In this document: positions 1 through 7,597 of the stretch, piece after piece
How the letters are laid out: each line of letters starts with the position of its first letter
Numbering within the stretch: position 1 is the first letter of the stretch
Assembly (NCBI GenBank): GCA_964011275.1
Contig: CAXGOB010000132.1
Location: 1 to 7,652 of the forward strand
Direction of reading: 5' to 3'
Source of the DNA: UBA7328 sp002471345
GTDB taxonomy: Bacteria; Bacteroidota; Bacteroidia; Chitinophagales; Saprospiraceae
DNA: 7,652 nucleotides
The notes under the pieces: model-generated
The model's database searches: none
Told to the model about the DNA's origin: nothing
Seen by the model: the letters and a program-made list of their open reading frames with translations, nothing else
Translations under genes and position numbers: made by a program

Positions 1-1
1 T

Positions 2-1627
2 ATAGATTTTTCAGCAGGAGGTCAGATTCAAAATCAATACCCATTGGATTTTATGGCCGTCACTGACCATGCCGAGTATATGGGAATTATGAAGCAAATG
101 ATCGATCCTGAGCATGATCTATTCAAACTTCCTCTTGCACAAAAAATTAGAGATCCAGACCGATCAGTTTCATTCGCAGCATTTTCCTTAATTGGCCAAT
201 CATTATCTCGTAATAGTCCAATTCAAGTTTTGATGGACGTTGATATTAGAAGAAGTACTTGGGAAAGAATTAGAGAAACAGCCGACAAACATTATGAACC
301 AGGGAAGTTCACTACTTTTCCAGCTTACGAGTTTACTTCTTCCCCTGGCGATTCTGTGGTTATGGATGGATATGCAGCTCTTTTCGCAAGAAACCTTCAT
401 AGAAATGTAATCTATAAAGGTGATGAAGTTTCAGACATTCCTTTCAGTTCTCTCGACTCTCAAAATCCTGAAGATTTATGGGACTGGATGGATAAAGAAA
501 GGGCAAAAGGAATAACTCTAATGGCCATTCCACATAATGGTAATATGAGTGGTGGAAAGATGTATCAAAAAACCCAATATAATGGATCCCCCATGACTTT
601 GGAATACATTAATCAAAGAATGAGGAATGAACCTATCCAGGAAGTTGTCCAGGTGAAAGGATCAAGTATGCAACATCCTGTTTTAGATGCGAATGATGAA
701 TTTGCAGATTTCGAATTGTTTGAATATACATTCAGCCTCGATCGTATGGTTCCTAGTGTACCAGAGGGCAGTTATGTAGGTGAAGCTTTAATAAATGGGT
801 TAGAAATTAATGAGAGATTAGGTGAAAATCCTTATCAATTTGGCTTTATCGGTAGTTCAGATGGTCACAATTCTGCCAGTTCTGTTGAAGAAGACAACTA
901 CTTTGGGAAATTTGGGGCAAGAGATGGAACACCTGAGTCTCGATTAGAGGAAAATGGTGCTTTTCTAAGAAGTAAAGAAATGAGTGCTGCAGGATTAGCA
1001 GGTGTATGGGCAGAAAGTAATACGAGAGAGGACATTTATGGTGCCATGGAATCTAAAGAAACCTTTGCTACTTCTGGATCCAGAATACAAGTAAGACTTT
1101 TTGGTGGTGTGAGATCTGATTTTGATATGGATGATGAGAATTGGGTGAGTAGTGCATATGAGCATGGAAGTACTATGGGAAGTGACATAGAAGAACAATC
1201 TATAGCACCAAATTTTGCAATTTGGGCAATCAAAGATCCTAATGGTGCAAATCTAGATCGAATACAGGTGATCAAAGCATGGATCAATGATGAAGGTTTT
1301 GCTCAAGAAGAAATCATAGATGTCGTCTGGTCAGGAGATCGTGATATAGTTAATGGTAAGTTAGAAAGTGTGGGGAACACCGTGAACACTGAAAATGCTA
1401 CCTACACCAATACTATTGGTTCTGTTGAATTAAAAACTATATGGACTGATCCAGATTTTGACCCATCAAAAGCTTCTTTGTATTATTTACGAGTCTTAGA
1501 AATCCCTACACCTAGATGGTCCACTTATGATGCCGAAGCACTTAAAATAAAACCGTTGGAAAGTTTGAAAGCAACAATTCAGGAAAGAGCCTGGTCATCC
1601 CCTATCTGGATTAACACCAAAAAATAA
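2..1627 (+). CDS. DUF3604 domain-containing protein (PHP-like metal-dependent hydrolase candidate), 5'-truncated by window edge
   Basis: The frame is open to the left edge (first full codon at 2), so the TTG at 44 is an internal Leu, not a start. 541 C-terminal residues are visible. Numbering from the first visible codon, PHP-like metal-site motifs appear in order: TDHAEY (D22, H23, E25), FPAYEFTS (E110), PHNGN (H178) and SSDGHN (D287, H289). A conserved DUF3604 block follows, with VWAESNTRE and ETFATSGSRIQVRLF around 335-366, then a C-terminal region containing LRVLEIPTPRWSTYDA near 496-511. The N-terminal HxH motif usual for such proteins, and probably a signal peptide, would lie off the left edge. 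Family knowledge: DUF3604 proteins are long, often exported and of unproven activity; the metal ligands suggest phosphoesterase-like or other hydrolase chemistry. The stop abuts the ATG of the next gene, so this is probably the upstream part of an operon with the isomerase and the HupE-like protein. Family assignment is firm; the reaction is not known. Confidence 0.9.
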   Translation: MDFSAGGQIQNQYPLDFMAVTDHAEYMGIMKQMIDPEHDLFKLPLAQKIRDPDRSVSFAAFSLIGQSLSRNSPIQVLMDVDIRRSTWERIRETADKHYEPGKFTTFPAYEFTSSPGDSVVMDGYAALFARNLHRNVIYKGDEVSDIPFSSLDSQNPEDLWDWMDKERAKGITLMAIPHNGNMSGGKMYQKTQYNGSPMTLEYINQRMRNEPIQEVVQVKGSSMQHPVLDANDEFADFELFEYTFSLDRMVPSVPEGSYVGEALINGLEINERLGENPYQFGFIGSSDGHNSASSVEEDNYFGKFGARDGTPESRLEENGAFLRSKEMSAAGLAGVWAESNTREDIYGAMESKETFATSGSRIQVRLFGGVRSDFDMDDENWVSSAYEHGSTMGSDIEEQSIAPNFAIWAIKDPNGANLDRIQVIKAWINDEGFAQEEIIDVVWSGDRDIVNGKLESVGNTVNTENATYTNTIGSVELKTIWTDPDFDPSKASLYYLRVLEIPTPRWSTYDAEALKIKPLESLKATIQERAWSSPIWINTKK

Positions 1628-2482
1628 ATGTCTGAAATAAAACGTGCTAAGGATTTACTTAAAGAGCCATTATTACATTTCATTCTTTTCGGAGCATTGA
1701 TATTCGTCTATTACTCATTAACTAATAGTGCAGCTGATTCGGAAGACTCTTATGATATCCATTTCGATAAAAGTGATATTCATAGAATGAAATCTGCATA
1801 TCAGCTCAGCTGGTCAAGTCTTCCAGACAGTCTGACTCTTAGTAGGTTAATTGATGAAGAAGTAAAAGCTGAAATATTTTCACGCGAAGCGAAGCGACTT
1901 GACCTTCATCATAATGACGAGATTATAAAGAGAAGATTGGTACAGAAATATGAATTTCTAGTAAGTGATGTTGCAGATGGAGCCCAAGCTTCTAACGAAG
2001 AATTACAAGAGTTTTATAAATCCAATCTAGACAAATACAAATCCGATCCAACCTATTCTTTTTACCACTTTTATTTTAAAGAATCACCAAACCAAAATGC
2101 AAAGCAGTCCTATCAAATGATCTCTCTTAATGAAGGGAATGTAGAATCTATTCTGGACAAAATGAATCACCATGACCCTCTGCACGTCTCAACGAAACAG
2201 ACTACTAAATCTGTGAATCAAATAGAAATATCTTTAGGAAAAGAATTTTCTCAAGAACTCCGTAATTATCATTCTCAAGGATGGATAGAAAACCCGATAC
2301 AATCTGGTTTTGGCTATCATATGGTGTATGTAACTGACTTTAAAGAAAGCACAATTCCTACAATTGAGAAAGTCAAAAATAAGGTTACTAAAGATTGGAG
2401 AGAGAGTCAAGGAGTGAATTTTAAAAATGAGCTTTATAAGAGTCTGAAGCAAAAGTATAAAGTGAAAGTAGAGGTAGAATGA
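1628..2482 (+). CDS. Membrane-anchored parvulin-type peptidyl-prolyl cis-trans isomerase-like protein
   Basis: This 284-residue protein has a short basic cytoplasmic N-terminus (MSEIKRAKDLLKEP) and one hydrophobic segment at about 14-31 (LLHFILFGALIFVYYS). The rest is a lysine- and glutamate-rich extracytoplasmic part. Residues 50-137 resemble the helical SurA/PpiD-like region that precedes a parvulin domain (ASNEELQEFYKSNLDKYK at 121-138). The parvulin-like region is about 141-237: H147 in the first strand (SFYHFYF) and a C-terminal signature at 218-236 (GWIENPIQSGFGYHMVYV) with H231. The central part of the domain (about 155-200) is not convincingly parvulin-like, so isomerase activity is uncertain and a chaperone role is possible. 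The ATG follows the upstream TAA with no gap and has no visible Shine-Dalgarno, which suggests reinitiation after the DUF3604 gene. The likely role is folding of an exported operon partner at the membrane; that is inferred from context. Confidence 0.85.
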   Translation: MSEIKRAKDLLKEPLLHFILFGALIFVYYSLTNSAADSEDSYDIHFDKSDIHRMKSAYQLSWSSLPDSLTLSRLIDEEVKAEIFSREAKRLDLHHNDEIIKRRLVQKYEFLVSDVADGAQASNEELQEFYKSNLDKYKSDPTYSFYHFYFKESPNQNAKQSYQMISLNEGNVESILDKMNHHDPLHVSTKQTTKSVNQIEISLGKEFSQELRNYHSQGWIENPIQSGFGYHMVYVTDFKESTIPTIEKVKNKVTKDWRESQGVNFKNELYKSLKQKYKVKVEVE

Positions 2483-3480
2483 AATGGTGGACTAACTCAA
2501 TTGTAAATAAGGTATTCTTTTTAGGAATAATCATATGCATAGGTTCTTCACTTTCGGCACATGAAATACGACCTGCATTTCTAAAAATTAGTGAATCTTC
2601 AAATAATTCTTACCATCTTTTTTGGAAGGTTCCTATGACTCAAGGGAAGTATATCAACATTCTTCCTGAGTTTGAAATACAAGGTGAATGGACTCAACTA
2701 GATGAAAGAAGCACTGAGGAAGCATTAATAAGAGAATATTCATTTACGACTAATCGATCCATCAAAGGCTCATCAATCAAGATACAAAATTTAGAAAAAA
2801 CACTTATTGATGTGCTGGTCCAAGTTGATTTTGATGATAAATCCACCTATTCCTTCATGGTACAGCCCACAAAACCTTTTGCATTTGTACCGGAAGATTC
2901 AGGACTATGGCAGACTATTTCTACTTATTTTCATTTAGGTGTTGAACATATATGGTTGGGCTATGACCATCTTCTTTTTGTTGTTGGCTTGTTTCTTTTG
3001 ATTCCTGGGATCGGCCCTTTGATCAAAACCATTACATCATTTACTATAGCTCACAGTATAACATTGGCTTTGGCATCTTTAGGATTTATAAAAGTGAGTA
3101 GTGGGCCAGTAGAAGCAATAATCGCTTTAAGTATAGTATTATTAGCCTTAGAGGCCTATAATTATCAAAAAGGAAAAACTAGTCTTACCATTCAATATCC
3201 ATGGATTGTAGCTTTCCTTTTTGGTTTGATTCATGGTTTAGGGTTTGCAGGTGCACTTTCAGAAATAGGGCTCCCTCAAAAATCTATTCCATCAGCGCTG
3301 CTGTTCTTTAATGTCGGAGTAGAAGCAGGTCAAATATTATTTGTGATTGCCTTATGGTCCTTGTTTGCTATTCTCAAGAAGTTTCTGCCATATGGACTTA
3401 AAGTCATGCGTATAGGATTGCCATATGTTTTGGGCTCCTTAGGCATGTTTTGGTTAATAGAAAGAGTGAGTGGTTTTTAA
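2479..3480 (+). CDS. HupE/UreJ-family membrane protein with extracytoplasmic N-terminal domain
   Basis: 333 residues. A signal peptide occupies about 1-27 (hydrophobic 12-26, likely cleavage after SLSA), leaving a mature N-terminus of HEIRPAFLKI, a start typical of this family. Residues 28-145 form a predicted beta-rich extracytoplasmic domain. The C-terminal half is a HupE_UreJ_2-type membrane domain of about six segments. Its conserved polar residues are FHLGVEHIWLGYDHLLF (H152, E156, H157, D163, H164), FTIAHSITL (H192), ALEAYN (E225), FGLIHGLGFAGAL (H252) and FFNVGVEAGQ (N278, E282, Q285). Classical HupE/UreJ proteins are linked to nickel uptake for hydrogenase or urease; no such enzyme is in this window, and the substrate of this two-domain subgroup is unknown to me. 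The ATG overlaps the upstream TGA as ATGA. An AGAGG sits 4 nt before the ATG, the only Shine-Dalgarno-like site at a start here. It is the last gene of the + strand operon. Confidence 0.9.
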   Translation: MKWWTNSIVNKVFFLGIIICIGSSLSAHEIRPAFLKISESSNNSYHLFWKVPMTQGKYINILPEFEIQGEWTQLDERSTEEALIREYSFTTNRSIKGSSIKIQNLEKTLIDVLVQVDFDDKSTYSFMVQPTKPFAFVPEDSGLWQTISTYFHLGVEHIWLGYDHLLFVVGLFLLIPGIGPLIKTITSFTIAHSITLALASLGFIKVSSGPVEAIIALSIVLLALEAYNYQKGKTSLTIQYPWIVAFLFGLIHGLGFAGALSEIGLPQKSIPSALLFFNVGVEAGQILFVIALWSLFAILKKFLPYGLKVMRIGLPYVLGSLGMFWLIERVSGF

Positions 3481-3483
3481 TTC

Positions 3484-3509
3484 TGCTGAAGATAATTTTC
3501 TAATCAGCA
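3484..3509. terminator. Weak inverted repeat at convergent gene junction, possible bidirectional terminator
   Basis: TGCTGA (3484-3489) and TCAGCA (3504-3509) form a perfect 6-bp inverted repeat around a 14-nt AT-rich loop. It lies in and just beyond the 19-nt gap between the stop codons of the HupE-like gene (+) and the sterol-desaturase-like gene (-), and its right arm covers the end of the latter gene. The position suits termination from both sides. However, the stem is short, the loop is large and no T-run follows on either strand, so a standard intrinsic terminator is doubtful. Confidence 0.2.
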
Positions 3510-4438
3510 TATCTTTCAGGACTATTATAGTAATCATCTGGCTTGTCTATATCGCCTAAAAAAGGAGCTTTTAATTGACTTAGATAACCTTCTGGATACT
3601 CAGGGTTAAGAAGACCAATTTCTTTCACTAATTTCTTTTTTGGCCAATAGAATGTACCAAATATTAAGTCCCAAACAATTAAATTATTCCCATAATTTGA
3701 ATTAGACTCTCCTACCTTTTTAGAATGGTGCCATCGATGAAGCTCTGTAAGGCTAAATATATAATTGAGCCATCCCATTTTAATATAAATATTGCTATGC
3801 TGAAAAAGGCCATGGATGGAATTGAATATGGCATAAAGTAACAAACATTCAGCATTAGCTCCAAGAATGATAAATGGCACAGTTTCAGGGATAAGAAAAA
3901 TAATTTTTTCGATAGGATGAAAACGAGCTGCATTTAAAAAATACAATCTTTTGGGGCTATGATGAATAGCATGTAACCTCCAGAGCCATGGTATTTCATG
4001 TGCCCATCTGTGTACCCAATACCTCCCAAATTCAGCAATTAGAAAGGCCAAAAACAATTGTAAAAACAAATTAATTTCATGAGGCCAAATGTCACTTCCA
4101 TATTGGGATGCCAGATAACTAGTAAGACCAGCAAAAACGAAAATCCAAAAAGGCTGCATGATCCGCCCAATCAAAATCTGAGTGATAAATAAATGAATAG
4201 TATCATTACCTACATCATTGTGGGATTTATTCCACTCACTCTTGTAAGGCATCAGTCTTTCTAATATTCCTATTATAACTAGAGCAGCTAAAACGATAGG
4301 TGAACCTAAAGCTATGATATTTTCAGATTCAGAAGAGCGACTGAGAAAAAATCCGACACCTAGGCCCAATCCCATGACAACTGGGAAAACTAATCGAGCC
4401 GCAAATTCTTTTAAAAAATTAGTCTTCAGTGTTTTCAA
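3500..4438 (-). CDS. Sterol desaturase / fatty acid hydroxylase superfamily membrane protein
   Basis: 312 residues from a TTG start. It is an integral membrane protein with hydrophobic segments at about 13-33, 41-60, 83-110, 123-140 and 178-203. The histidine signature of the non-haem diiron family is complete: HRWAH (143-147), HAIHH (156-160), FHP (H174), HGLFQH (209-214) and HRWHH (234-238). The family-typical NYGNNLIVWDLIFGTFYWP follows at 248-266. Members use O2 to hydroxylate or desaturate lipid substrates (sterols, sphingoid bases, fatty acids, ether lipids, carotenoids); the substrate cannot be read from this sequence. The frame closes at a TAA two codons upstream of the TTG (4442-4444), so no longer in-frame start exists. 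The only nearby ATG is codon 22 (4373-4375), which would trim the N-terminus to the start of the first membrane segment. It lies 69 nt downstream of the BNR gene on the same strand and may be co-transcribed with it. Confidence 0.9.
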   Translation of the reverse strand: MKTLKTNFLKEFAARLVFPVVMGLGLGVGFFLSRSSESENIIALGSPIVLAALVIIGILERLMPYKSEWNKSHNDVGNDTIHLFITQILIGRIMQPFWIFVFAGLTSYLASQYGSDIWPHEINLFLQLFLAFLIAEFGRYWVHRWAHEIPWLWRLHAIHHSPKRLYFLNAARFHPIEKIIFLIPETVPFIILGANAECLLLYAIFNSIHGLFQHSNIYIKMGWLNYIFSLTELHRWHHSKKVGESNSNYGNNLIVWDLIFGTFYWPKKKLVKEIGLLNPEYPEGYLSQLKAPFLGDIDKPDDYYNSPERYAD

Positions 4439-4507
4439 TAATTATCTTTTTGTCATTGCCATATAACTTAAAAGTGTAAATAAACTCAGAACAAAATCGA
4501 TTATTTG

Positions 4508-7500
4508 CTAATCAAAAGTTTTGAGTTCATCAAATCCATTCTTTGACATCATTTGATTAATTGAAACAAGATGACTTTGTTTTAATGCTTTCAACTCGGC
4601 CAAATGGTTATCTAAATCCAAAGACAATTCCTTGAAAACTTTATATGCACCATCTGTAGGTTTGGCATCACCATTTTCCATACTTCTTCTTAATGAGGCA
4701 AATCGATTATTCAGTTTTATTGGAAAATTCAAAGGGTCTTGATTGCTTTGATTTTTTACTTGATAAAGCTCTTCTTCAATAGCTGTAATTCCCTTAACAA
4801 ATGGAGATGCACTTTTGATAATCTCTTCATTCTTTGTAGCATTAATTGCCGATCTCATTTTTCTAATGTGAATGACAGCTTCATTAGTGGAACTGGTCTT
4901 ATCTCTAATCTTTGATGCCAGCTCAAATTGTTCATTTAAATCTTCTTTGGTGATGCCTTTAAGGTTAGGGTTCATCACAACATTTAATGATTTAGTAATC
5001 ACTTCATCTCCCACTGACACTCTTACTTGATATTCACCTAGTGGTGCTTTTGGACCTCGTGTAGGTCTTGCACTCCAAATGATCATTCCATCAAAAGAAG
5101 TCGCTCCTTTATACCTTAGATCCCACTTAAATTCATTTACTCCTTTTGCTGTTGTTGGTTTAGAAGACCCTCCCCTTCTCCACCATGGAATATTTGGGTC
5201 AACAATATTTTTTTCATCAGTCCCCACGAACCTGCTCACTAATTTTCCATTGATATCTAATACCTCGACAACTACAGAATCAGCCTTATTCTTTAGATAA
5301 TATTGGACTTTCGCATCGTACACCCCTCTTATAGCGTCAGAAGGCTGATAAACCACTAATTCTTTATTAAAATCTTCCTTATCCATTTGCCGCAGAGGAC
5401 CGATGTCATCTAAAATCCAGAATCCTCTACCATGAGTACCCAGGACCACATCATCATTTTTTATCACTAAATCTCTTACTGGTGAATCTGGCACATTAAG
5501 CTGAATGCTTTGCCAATTGTCACCCGCATCAAATGATACATAAGTGCCATGCTCTGTACCTAAAAACAAGAGGCCTGCCTTCTCATGATCTTCTCTTACC
5601 GCCCTTGCAAAATGGCCATCACTTATTCCACTGATTATCTTTTTCCAAGTTTTTCCATAATCTGTAGTTCGAAAAACATAGGGCTGTCTGTCATCTACCT
5701 GATATCTATTTGCGGCTGCATAAAGAGTACCCGGATTATGAATAGATTCATGTATAATGCTTACTCTTGAAAACTTAGGAAGATCTCCTGGTGTGATGTC
5801 CTTCCAATTCTTTCCTCCATTTCTAGTAATGTGAATTTTTCCGTCATCTGATCCAGCCCAAATGGTATTGATATCATGATTAGAGGGAGCAAGAGCAAAG
5901 ACTGTAGCATATATCTCTGGTCCATTCATATCCATTGTAATGATTCCACCTGTCTTCCCTAAGGTGGATGGATCAGCATAAGTCAAATCAGGGCTAATCT
6001 TCTCCCAACTCTGACCATCATTAGTAGTCTTCCAGACATGCTGAGAACAGGTATACATTATACTGGGATCTTGATGTGCAAAAACTATAGGAAATGTCCA
6101 TTGCCATCGCTCTGGCAAGTCCATGGCAGGATCACCAGAAAAGAATCTTGGATACACTTGTATATCTCTGACTTGGCCATTGCTTCTATCATAACGAGTC
6201 AACAAAGCTCCCTGACTTCCTGCATAAAATATATCTGGATCCGTAGGATGCTGAGTGATGTAACCACTTTCTCCTCCTCCCACAGGATAGTACCATCCAT
6301 GATTAGGGCCTCTTGCTTGTCTGTGTCCCCATCCATCACTAGGCATAGCAAGAGTACTGTTATCTTGCTGAGCTCCTGCTACATGATATGGTACATCACT
6401 CGTAGCCATAACATGATAAAATTGAGTAGTACAATAATCCTGCTCAGTCCAAGTTTTCCCGCCATTCATAGTGACATTACCCCCGCCATCATTAGCGTTA
6501 ATCATCCTGTCAGGATTATTAGGATCTATCCATAAATCATGATTATCTCCATGAGGCACTCTGATCTGATCACCAAAAGTCTTACCTCCATCAGTAGATC
6601 TATAGAGGCCTGTATTAAGGCAATATACTTTATCTCTGTCCCAAGGATCTGCATAAATGCGAGAATAGTAAAAAGCTCTTTGCCTTAGCTTTCTTTCATC
6701 ATTAGTTTGCTCCCATGTCCATCCCCCATCATCTGATCTAAAAACACCTCCATTATTTGCTTCTACAATTGCCCAAACACGATCGGGATCTGCTGGAGAA
6801 ACAGCCACTCCTATCTTACCAATAGGGCCTTCAGGCATTCCTGGATTTTTAGTTAAATCAACCCATGTCTTACCTCCATTTGACGATTTCCATAATTTAC
6901 AATAAGGTCCTCCTCCCCACATCTTCCATGCCTTTCTATAGACCTGCCATGTGCTAGCATAAAGAACTTCTGGATTCGTTCTATCAATAATCAGATCAAC
7001 AGCTCCAGCTTTAGGGCTTTCATAAAGTATTTTTTCCCATGTGTTTCCCCCATCTGTTGTTTTAAACACTCCCCGTTCTTCATTATCTCCATAAGGATGT
7101 CCTAGAGCTGCAACATATGCAATATCAGGGTTTGTAGGATGTATTCTGATTCTCGAAATAGCTTGAGTCTCTGATAAGCCTAAGTGCCTCCAAGTCTTGC
7201 CACCGTCTTTAGATTTATAAACGCCATCTCCTTGAGTAATACTTCCTCTCAACTGTACTTCCCCCATTCCAATATACACGATATCTGGATTGGTCTCAGC
7301 CACGGCAACAGCTCCTACTGATGAAGAAGTAATTTGGCCATCTGTTACTGGAAACCATTCATTACCCCCATCTACGGTTTTCCAAAGTCCTCCTCCAGTA
7401 GCTCCAAAGTAATATTCTAATGGCCTTCCCGGGCTTCCACTGCAGCCTAAAGATCTGCCACCTCTATTGGGGCCAATATTTCTCCACTCCATCTTTTCAT

Positions 7501-7597
7501 AAAATGAAGTAGGAATCTGAAGATCAGACTGACCATATGATTCATTAAATACGAATATCAGACTCAAAAATGATAAAAGTAGTAGTAGTCGTTTCAT
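4508..7597 (-). CDS. Secreted Asp-box (BNR / sortilin VPS10-like) beta-propeller protein
   Basis: 1029 residues. A signal peptide at about 1-23 (hydrophobic 4-17, likely cleavage after YGQ) has no lipobox. Eleven Asp-box-like motifs of the form (S/T)x(D/N)xGxxW/F have their aromatic at 81, 136, 187, 245, 295, 341, 383, 531, 598, 651 and 695, for example WKTVDGGNEW, YKSKDGGKTW and FRTTDYGKTW. A 148-residue interval (383-531) lacks the motif but holds VAGAQQDNST (406-415) and propeller-like strands. GTHGRGFWILDD (720-731) closes the propeller part. An Ig/FlgD-like beta segment follows (about 770-875), then a charged, probably helical tail (about 885-1029). Proteins of this build are often labelled glycosyl hydrolase BNR repeat, but Asp boxes are structural and do not prove catalysis. 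I see no Bacteroidota type IX sorting domain at the C-terminus (ends GFDELKTFD), so periplasmic location is plausible. The start is ATG with an A-rich leader and no Shine-Dalgarno. Confidence 0.92.
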   Translation of the reverse strand: MKRLLLLLSFLSLIFVFNESYGQSDLQIPTSFYEKMEWRNIGPNRGGRSLGCSGSPGRPLEYYFGATGGGLWKTVDGGNEWFPVTDGQITSSSVGAVAVAETNPDIVYIGMGEVQLRGSITQGDGVYKSKDGGKTWRHLGLSETQAISRIRIHPTNPDIAYVAALGHPYGDNEERGVFKTTDGGNTWEKILYESPKAGAVDLIIDRTNPEVLYASTWQVYRKAWKMWGGGPYCKLWKSSNGGKTWVDLTKNPGMPEGPIGKIGVAVSPADPDRVWAIVEANNGGVFRSDDGGWTWEQTNDERKLRQRAFYYSRIYADPWDRDKVYCLNTGLYRSTDGGKTFGDQIRVPHGDNHDLWIDPNNPDRMINANDGGGNVTMNGGKTWTEQDYCTTQFYHVMATSDVPYHVAGAQQDNSTLAMPSDGWGHRQARGPNHGWYYPVGGGESGYITQHPTDPDIFYAGSQGALLTRYDRSNGQVRDIQVYPRFFSGDPAMDLPERWQWTFPIVFAHQDPSIMYTCSQHVWKTTNDGQSWEKISPDLTYADPSTLGKTGGIITMDMNGPEIYATVFALAPSNHDINTIWAGSDDGKIHITRNGGKNWKDITPGDLPKFSRVSIIHESIHNPGTLYAAANRYQVDDRQPYVFRTTDYGKTWKKIISGISDGHFARAVREDHEKAGLLFLGTEHGTYVSFDAGDNWQSIQLNVPDSPVRDLVIKNDDVVLGTHGRGFWILDDIGPLRQMDKEDFNKELVVYQPSDAIRGVYDAKVQYYLKNKADSVVVEVLDINGKLVSRFVGTDEKNIVDPNIPWWRRGGSSKPTTAKGVNEFKWDLRYKGATSFDGMIIWSARPTRGPKAPLGEYQVRVSVGDEVITKSLNVVMNPNLKGITKEDLNEQFELASKIRDKTSSTNEAVIHIRKMRSAINATKNEEIIKSASPFVKGITAIEEELYQVKNQSNQDPLNFPIKLNNRFASLRRSMENGDAKPTDGAYKVFKELSLDLDNHLAELKALKQSHLVSINQMMSKNGFDELKTFD

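Noticed and set aside
44..46. TTG at 44 as the start of the DUF3604 gene
   Set aside because: The frame stays open to the left edge, and the residues around it (LDFMAVTDHAEY) belong to the conserved metal-binding core. The real start is outside the window.
1036..1287. Overlapping - strand open frames within the DUF3604 gene (also 203-400 and 995-1198), within the isomerase gene (2234-2452) and within the desaturase gene (3712-3933)
   Set aside because: These are shadows of well-supported coding frames, and their translations show no domain features.
4495..4502. Perfect 8-bp palindrome AATCGATT just downstream of the BNR stop codon
   Set aside because: It is too short and AT-rich to mean anything alone. 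There is no hairpin loop or T-run, and I saw no second copy.
5079..5300. 73-codon + strand open frame, and another at 5585-5770
   Set aside because: Both are antisense shadows of the BNR gene, without recognisable domains or start-site signals.
6038..6535. 165-codon + strand open frame inside the BNR gene
   Set aside because: It lies wholly antisense to the Asp-box repeats, its product is low-complexity (Ser/Ile/His-rich) with no recognisable domain, and the - strand frame is clearly coding.
4508..7597. Repeated short DNA words (CCACCATC/CCTCCATC-like on the + strand) as a possible DNA repeat array
   Set aside because: They fall at codons for the Asp-box DGGxTW motif and are spaced as the protein repeats are, so they are explained by the protein sequence.
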